This document shows positions 57,760-64,000 of a DNA stretch of 64,000 nucleotides, in pieces. The position numbers and the translations under genes are program-made. Numbering within the stretch: position 1 is the first letter of the stretch; every line of letters begins with the position of its first letter. This DNA is from Tipula vernalis. Its lineage: Eukaryota; Arthropoda; Insecta; Diptera; Tipulidae. The notes beneath the pieces were generated by a model that was not told where the DNA came from, ran no database searches, and saw nothing but the letters and a program-made list of their open reading frames with translations. Where the stretch lies: contig OY282558.1 in NCBI GenBank assembly GCA_958295665.1, positions 112,768,838-112,832,837 of the forward strand, written 5' to 3'.

Positions 57760-57961
57760 TTGATTAATTCAACTCTCACATTAATCCCGAAATGAATCTC
57801 TTAAGTCAATCTTCAGCTCAATATATAAATCAACCTCCATCTCAATCGTAACATAATTCTAACCACAATCACCAAATTAATCGTCAACCAAGCCCTCAAA
57901 TCAATCGTCAAATCAACCCCAAATCAACTTTCAAATTAACCCTTAACCTAACTCCAAATCA

Positions 57962-58714
57962 GGTGGTTTGGCGACTATTGGAGGGGGGACCAAAGTTGAG
58001 TAGATTAATCTGCCAGCTCCGTAACCTTCCTAGGGTGCGCATCACGTGAGCTGTTCTGGTCTTGTCATTAGGCAGCTGCGTGATGGGTACAATTGTGTAA
58101 GGGGTAACCTGTTCACAATTCGCAAGTGTACGTACTGCCTCCTCGTGGCAACCACTGGTAACTAAGGCCACTTGGCACATTTTTGGCCATTTGGCACAGG
58201 CTAAAGTACGACGCTAAAGGAGAAAACCTTGACAAAAAACCCTAATCTACGGTGGAACAGCATATGCCGAAAGATGAATGGCTGATAGGTTAATCTGCCC
58301 AAAATATGCGGACTCTGGATACCAGGCACCCTCCAGTTTTATTTAGCCTTCCTGTAGTAAAGCTGGGTGACCTACAGGTAATTTGCAATTCCCAGCAACT
58401 CGTAAGAGTAAAATCAAACGGAATACGGGGCAGGAGTAGGAATATACGAGAGTGGGACAACCCTCTCGAGGTCCTTGAGCTCTAATGCTACCGTCTTTCT
58501 AGCGGAACTACATGCTGTAGTAAACATCTAGGAGGGAGAGCAATAAGCCCAGATAGTATGTATCACGTACCGGGAGGCAGTATCGTCAGGTTCATTAAGA
58601 ACCTTAATATTGACTGGACGGATAATTAAGCAGGGGCCAGCACAATAGATCTTTTAGGTCGCAGTGCGAAGTGGCTGATCGCCCGCATGGCCCTCCCAAT
58701 AATAATAATAATAA
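57962..58714 (+). mobile_element. GC-richer 5'-truncated LINE fragment with RNase H, 13-bp TSD
   Basis: A 753-bp segment of clearly higher GC content is flanked by the direct repeat taactccaaatca (57949-57961 and 58715-58727) and ends in AATAATAATAATAA. It is therefore a plus-strand LINE insertion, truncated at its 5' end. Translation gives YGAGVGIYESGTTLSRSLSS, then NATVFLAELHAVVN (RNase H Glu block, about 58425-58530) and AKWLIARMALP near the end. Internal deletions and stops make it inactive. RNase H plus an AAT-type tail points to an R1, LOA or I-related clade; which one is not resolved. Confidence 0.78.
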
Positions 58715-58849
58715 TAACTCCAAATCAACTCTTAAATAATTCCCCAACCGAACAACTCACTTAACCCCAATGCAGGCTAACTAAACCCTAACTCAAATTC
58801 AACTCAACTTAGCTCGAACCAAATCTCAACCCTCTGCTCAACTCATACC

Positions 58850-59000
58850 ATCATATTAACATACCATCATACCATCATACTACCATCATCATCATACCAC
58901 CATCACCATTACCATCACCATCACACAATTCTTATATACAAACCATCACACCATTATACCATCATAACATCTTACCTTCATACCATCATACCGTCATCAA
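58850..59000. repeat. CATCAT/ACCATC microsatellite
   Basis: An imperfect run of CCATCATAC and CCATCACCAT words covers about 58845-58998. No gene. Confidence 0.8.
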
Positions 59001-59254
59001 AAATCGACTCAATTTTTGAAGTTTTAGAAATTCCTCTGCAGTAACTTTAGACCTGATAATTATCTCTCAAGGAGCGGATGAATGTTTGAGATATTAACTT
59101 CTTTCTTAACTCCTTTCTTAAGTCTTAAACAATATTTGTGTAAAGTTTGGTTCAGATCTTTCAATGCGTGTGCATTTGTTTAAATGTCACACATATATAC
59201 TGTACATCTATATAAACACTCTAAATAAATTAAATTTGACATGTGCGTTGGAAA

Positions 59255-59955
59255 TGGAATTCTAAATTGGTTTTTAGACCTAAAACTCAGTTTAGAACCA
59301 AATTTCCATCGTACATGTCAAATTTCAACTTAATCGGTTAAGAAATAGCCAAGTTCCATCTTATTTTGCAGAACTAGAATCCCATTTCCATGGCAGATGT
59401 CAAATTTCAATCAAATCCGTTCAGAAATAGCCAAGTTCCATCCTAATTGTTATTTTAGAATCCCATTTACAACGCACATGTCAAATTTTATCATAATCGG
59501 TTAAGGAACAGCGAAGTTCCATCTGATCTAACCATATTCCAGAGCTTTATCCAAAAATCATTTTAGAATCCCATTTCCAACGCACATGTCAAATTTCATC
59601 ATAATCGTTTAAGAAATACTCAAGTTCAATCATACTTGGTCATATTCCAGAACTTTATCCAAAAATCGTTTTAGAATCCCATTTCCATTACCAACACCAA
59701 ATTTCAGCATAATCAGTTAAGAAATAACCAAGTTTCGTCATCATTGGCCATATTCTATAACTTTGTCCAAGAATCATTTTAGAATCCCATTTAAAACGCA
59801 CATGTCAAATTTCATCATAATCAATTAAGGAATAGCCAAGTTCCATCCTGCTTGGCCATATTCCGGAACTTCGTCTAAAAATCATTTGAATATCCCATTT
59901 CCATTGGAAATGCTGAATTTCATCAAAATAGGATAAGATATAGAATCCCAATAAA
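59255..59955 (+). repeat. Minisatellite array, about six units of roughly 118 bp
   Basis: Diverged tandem units share the blocks TTTTAGAATCCCATTTCCA, ACGCACATGTCAAATTTCAT, CATAATCGGTTAAGAAATAG, CCAAGTTCCATC, and GGCCATATTCCAGAACTTT. The first two units are shorter because they lack the last block. Units are separated by about 60-120 bp, and the array ends in a degenerate unit near 59950. There is no open reading frame and no evenly spaced unique spacers. Confidence 0.85.
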
Positions 59956-60509
59956 GTTTTTATAAAAAATCACAAATCCTCAGTTTAACGGACAACGTTT
60001 TTGGTCCCGTCGATTTCCGTCGTTGTGAGGTTTCCCTATATGTATATATATATTGCTCAACTGCTCAGTTAACCCTAATCCAACCCCAACTTAACCGCAA
60101 CTCAACCCTAATTCAACTCGCAAACGGAACCCAACTTAACCCTCACTAAACCGCAAACCTTACACCAAACTCATTCCTCAAACCAGCATATATAAAAAAT
60201 TGGTCAACAACTCACTATTGACCCTAACTTAACCTTCAAACCAGCACCAAATTCAATGCCCAATTTAATAATCAAACCAGCATATATAAAAAATTCGTAA
60301 ATAGTTTTATATCCAACCCCAACTCAACTCCAACTCAACTTCAACTCAACCCGCAAATTGACCCCTAACTTAACCTTCAACTCTACCCCACACTCAATAT
60401 CCAACTCAAAATTCCAACCAGCATAAATAAAAATTGGTAAATATTTCTATAACCAAGTAATTTGGGTCAATTCGTATGGTAGGTACCCGACCCTCTTGAG
60501 GCACAGGTT

Positions 60510-60760
60510 CCGAAAGCTTGTCAAATCTCGGCCTAGACCATAGAAACAGATTGGCAAAAAAAATTCTAAATCGAACAAGCCGTTCTCGAGATACCATGGA
60601 TACAGACCAACAGCCATCCAAACATCCAGACAGACGGACGGACGTTTTTTTTTTTTGCTTTTTGAGACTCACGGACTTTCAAAACGTCGAGAAAAGTGGT
60701 TTTGGACCAACCAAATTTTTGATCATTTTTGACAGGATTTCAATACTTTGGTCTTTTTAG
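60510..60760 (+). repeat. GACAGACGGACGG-type dispersed repeat
   Basis: It contains ccagacagacggacggacg, a 14-base T run, then GAGACTCACGGACTTTCAAAAC and GTCGAGAAAAGTGG. It is related to the two units at 10290-10790, which share the GACAGA words and the 'GACTCAGCGGACTTCAAAAC' block. The open frames on both strands here are products of the repeat. Confidence 0.55.
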
Positions 60761-63370
60761 ACCGAAGTAATTAGGAGCTATAATTTAGGAAAATCACTCA
60801 TTTAAAGGTTAACTGTATACATTCTGAAAATAAGAGTCGTTTAGAAGATTTCTATACAGTTTCGCTTAATTTAGTTTTTAATACAGATAAATTAAAGCAT
60901 CCACAAGTCATACAACTTGAATTAGGGAAAAACTTTAAAATTTTGGCACTGCTAAATTAACTATAACTCGAAAAAAAAGTTCCCTCTAACATCACCTGAA
61001 ATTGAATTCATTTTTTTGGCATCTTATGGTCATTTTAACGTTGAACTCGACTAATTTAATGTGAAACAAAGTGACAGGGTTAAGGGAAACGCACAAAATT
61101 GAAAAGAAAATGTAAAAACTTGAGAACTTTTCAAAAATCTTTAAAGGCCTATTTTTACAAGGTTGCCTTGAAAAATATTAAAATGTCACATATTAAATTA
61201 ATTTAAATAGACATCTGTATAATATCTCTCAAATAATACATTATGCCAATAATCAAAAAGGGTATTTTTATATATGATGTTCATTCCCATAAGGCAACAG
61301 TTACCATATTTCAATAAAAACCAAACAAAAAAAATATCATAAAGCTCCATTAAAATCATCATCATAACATGAATACCACTATACTGCTTGTTTGTTGACA
61401 GTTTCCTTTAACAGAATTGTTTCTTTGTTTTGTCATTCCAATATCAACTTTTTATAAACGGTTAGACATAATCTTCCTTCTGGTAAAAATCATTGCTCCA
61501 TATGGAATTCTGAAAGACTTTTGTTAGCTGTATGTAATGTATATTTATATAAAAATTATTACTTGTAAGTTGTATATCTAGTCCATCAACTAATTAAAAA
61601 CCTTAGTAATACAAAAATTCACCTGGGAAATAATTTACTAAATTCTTAATAAATCATCTATACACTAGGTTTTCTCATCTTTGTTTTTATTTGTTGTGTT
61701 CTTACACCAACCTTTGAAAGCAAACAAACAAAAAAAAATATCGAGATTTACTTTTATTTAATGTCTTAATTCATTTTTTATTTTCCTTACTGCTTAGTGC
61801 CAACCCTTTTCAAAATTTACTAGACAATAAAAAGGTGCGAAAAGCACAAAGCACAAAATGAAAAGAATGAAGAAATGGGACTTTCGAACATTTATTTCCC
61901 GTCTAAAAATAATTTATCATTTTTTAAATCAATTTTATAATTTAATTTACTTTAGAATTCTAATTTTACTGTTATTGTTGTTGTAAATTGTAAACATATA
62001 ATTAATTTATAAAGTAAAATATTGTTATTTGGACAGTTTTGTTTCGTATATAGAGCAGCTAACAGCGTAAATTTCGGACAGAGGATTGGATTTATAACAA
62101 CAAATCAAATGTACTATATACACTTATTGTTTTTCAATTTTTCTGGAAAGGGGTTGGTAATTTTTGTGTACGGTTGTATGGAAAAAAGTTTATTTGTTTT
62201 TTTATTAATTTTCTAATAAAAACAACAAAATTGTGTTTTTCTATCTGAGATTAAAGATTTTTTGTTTCTTTTGCAGAAAGTATTAATAATAACAACAATA
62301 TGATAGAAATTAACAAGGGTAATTTAACGACAATGAAAATTAATCGGAGTTGACGAACAAACACAAAATTTTTTACTACGATACACAATGGGTGTCGACT
62401 GTACATAGTTGTGTTAATTATGTCAGAATTTCGTAAATTAGTCTATCATTTTACTCAATTATGAAATATTTTTTGGTAGTTACAACGATGTTTAATTTTT
62501 GACTAATGCCTTTATATCTAAAATGTTTAGAATTTCCAGCCGTTGGATGGACGTTTCTAAAACTTCTTTAAATTAAGTCATTTTTTAAGCAACCGCTTTA
62601 TGCTTATATTTTCTGTCGGTCGGTTCAAATCTCATCATTCAAAAATTTGTACCACACGTCACTAATTTACTGCGATGCGCTTGAAGCTAAAAGAATTGGT
62701 TGGTTTGCAGACGCTTGTTTGAAATACAAGTGTTAGTGATAAATGTTAGTAGGAAAAAATTACACTGTCAAATTGGTTATCTATCCAGTTAGAATTAGAT
62801 GATGTGAAAAGATGATTTTTTTGCAATTTTGAATCTTATGCCACAGAATCTTAACTAGACAACAACCAACGGTTCTAGACATCATTTTCGAATAGCAGAA
62901 CTGTCTATTTATCTTGTTGATCAAACGTATTCAATTCTATTGAACCTTACTGAGTCTGTATATAGATGACCGCAACATCTTGATCACATTTTCGTATAGT
63001 TTGTTCAAACAAAAAACTTTGTGGCAAACTGAAATTCTAATGAACTTCATTAATTTTTTTTTTTTTTTTTAGATCCCCATTTTGCCAAATATATTAGACC
63101 ATTTGGCTTACTTGATTCAATTGTGAAAGACTTTACTAGTTATGACTTTATGAAGCTTATCAAAGTTTTCAAATGTGAATGCCTCTTGAATGAGCACACA
63201 GGCAAAGGAACGCTTAATAGTTTTCGTTAACTATACAAATATACATTTTGTTTAACAAAAGAAGATTCCCTGTAAATTTACATTAATTCAGTTGGGTTTT
63301 CTCCGAGCGGTGAAAACTGTGCGAGTGAAAAGTGGTTCTATATGGTTTAGCATTGCTTATAATAAGATAG
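60761..63370. other. AT-rich DNA without recognised genes
   Basis: No coding, RNA or TE feature recognised. Poly-A/T runs are common. The 64-codon plus-strand frame at 62022-62216 has no motif. Confidence 0.5.
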
Positions 63371-63376
63371 TCCAAA

Positions 63377-64000
63377 ATGCCCATGAGCATTGTAGACTTT
63401 GGCAGAGCTCTAGCGGACGATGGCTGTACCGCTGCCACGATAATTGAACCTCCGAAATATTAAACGACTTCGTGAAACTTTGTAGTTCACTAGAAAGCCT
63501 AGATCAGGTCACCACAGAGTGAATACATCCCGTGACGATCAATTTTAAAGATGACAATCATACCAAATCCCTTCGCAACCGCAGTTAGAACTCAACAGCC
63601 CTTCGAGAAGTGAGAGTCCAAACGATGGTTAGCAGACGAAAATTTACATGGCGGTAGAACGGTATGTGGGCCAAAATTCCTCCCACGCCATCGTGTTGCA
63701 CATCTTTAATTTGCACGTGAACCTGCTGAGTCAACATTTGAGGATCGGAAAACAGTTTTATTCTGCGATAAATCCAGGATTTGTTTGAACTCACGTAATG
63801 AACGTAAGAGAGTATTTGGAAGAAACGGGGAACGCTTTGCGCAACATGTATTTCGTTAAAAACGACTGTTTGGAGGGAGTTCAATCATATGGTTTAAGAA
63901 GCTTAAGTTTATTGAAAACGAAAGTTTAACCGCCCATCGGTACATAACGGAAATTCTTAGTGAACATGTTGTGCCATTTGGCCCATTTATCGGCGATGAA
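63377..64000 (+). pseudogene. Tc1-like transposase relic, plus strand, cut by window end
   Basis: It starts at an ATG with MPMSIVDFGRALADDGCTAA, the paired-like N-terminal region, then loses frame. Later blocks are VCGPKFLPRHRVAHL (about 63665-63705), SRICLNSRNERKRVFGRNGE with RFAQHV (first catalytic Asp region, read CDKSRICL, about 63760-63850), and LTAHRYITEILSEHVVPFGP with FIGD (about 63925-64000). The second and third catalytic blocks would lie to the right of the window. Stops and frameshifts are present. The minus-strand frame at 63585-63884 is antisense. This is a third Tc1 lineage, different from 25712-27147 and 40440-41345. Confidence 0.82.

Larger units (their letters stand above)
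57770..60410. repeat. CAAC-rich minisatellite blocks
   Basis: Degenerate short words of the type AACTCAACCCYAAATCAAC fill about 57770-57960, 58728-58860 and 60055-60410. They are interrupted by a LINE fragment (57962-58714), a CATCAT microsatellite and an array of longer units (59255-59955). Within the last block the phrase CAAACCAGCATATATAAAAA occurs twice (60180 and 60276) with a variant at 60415. No coding potential. Confidence 0.7.

Noticed and set aside
59255..59955. Evenly repeated array as a CRISPR-like structure
   Set aside because: Units are about 118 bp, diverged, and lack short identical repeats with unique spacers. The setting is eukaryotic, so it is a minisatellite.

Overview
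The window looks like AT-rich, gene-poor nuclear DNA of an insect, probably a fly (Diptera). The reasons are the transposon set (I-clade, Jockey-like, BEL/Pao, Penelope-like, mariner and Tc1 relics), abundant poly-A/T and TATG-type simple repeats, and the absence of any bacterial-style gene packing. I found no host protein-coding gene, rRNA or tRNA. Almost every recognisable coding stretch belongs to a mobile element, and most are decayed.

1-25691 is dominated by a direct tandem duplication with a period of 16,448-16,449 bp. Bases 1-9242 are the end of copy 1, whose start lies left of the window. Bases 9243-25691 are a full copy 2. The shared 9.24 kb differ by only about three substitutions plus a change in an A-rich tail. 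Each copy carries, in order: the 3' part of an I-clade LINE, a decayed Jockey-like reverse transcriptase, an unrecognised 1.9 kb stretch, and a decayed BEL/Pao element that is itself interrupted by a 210-bp insertion and a mariner relic. Copy 2 shows the whole LINE (12098-17566). It has a 12-bp target-site duplication, an intact ORF1 with three zinc knuckles, and an ORF2 (endonuclease, reverse transcriptase, RNase H, C-terminal CCHC) broken by two frameshifts. This LINE landed inside the older Jockey-like relic, whose endonuclease part lies at 11530-12085 and whose reverse transcriptase part lies at 17579-18530.

25692-31002 holds a Tc1-like DNA transposon with clear terminal inverted repeats and TA flanks (25712-27147), an AT-rich gap, and a striking 1571-bp nearly perfect foldback element with an 8-bp target-site duplication (29424-30994). 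31003-41345 is a pile of non-LTR and Tc1 debris: a Jockey-like LINE (+), a Penelope-like element (-) cut by a 5'-truncated Jockey-like LINE (+), another Jockey-like relic (-) and a Tc1 relic (-).

41346-46530 is AT-rich with nothing recognised. 46540-51230 holds pieces of one or more LINEs, with a PHD-like ORF1 motif, interrupted by a 0.7-kb palindrome that resembles two Penelope-type 3' ends in inverted orientation. 51278-54404 is an old imperfect tandem duplication rich in TTTAAAGAA-like simple sequence. 57760-60760 is satellite-like: CAAC-rich minisatellite invaded by a GC-richer LINE fragment, a CATCAT microsatellite, an array of about six units of roughly 118 bp, and a GACAGACGG repeat. 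The window ends inside a Tc1-like transposase (+).

The genes do not form a pathway. They are independent selfish elements nested in each other, as seen in pericentromeric or other TE-rich DNA. All assignments come from reading translated motifs by eye; no database search was run.
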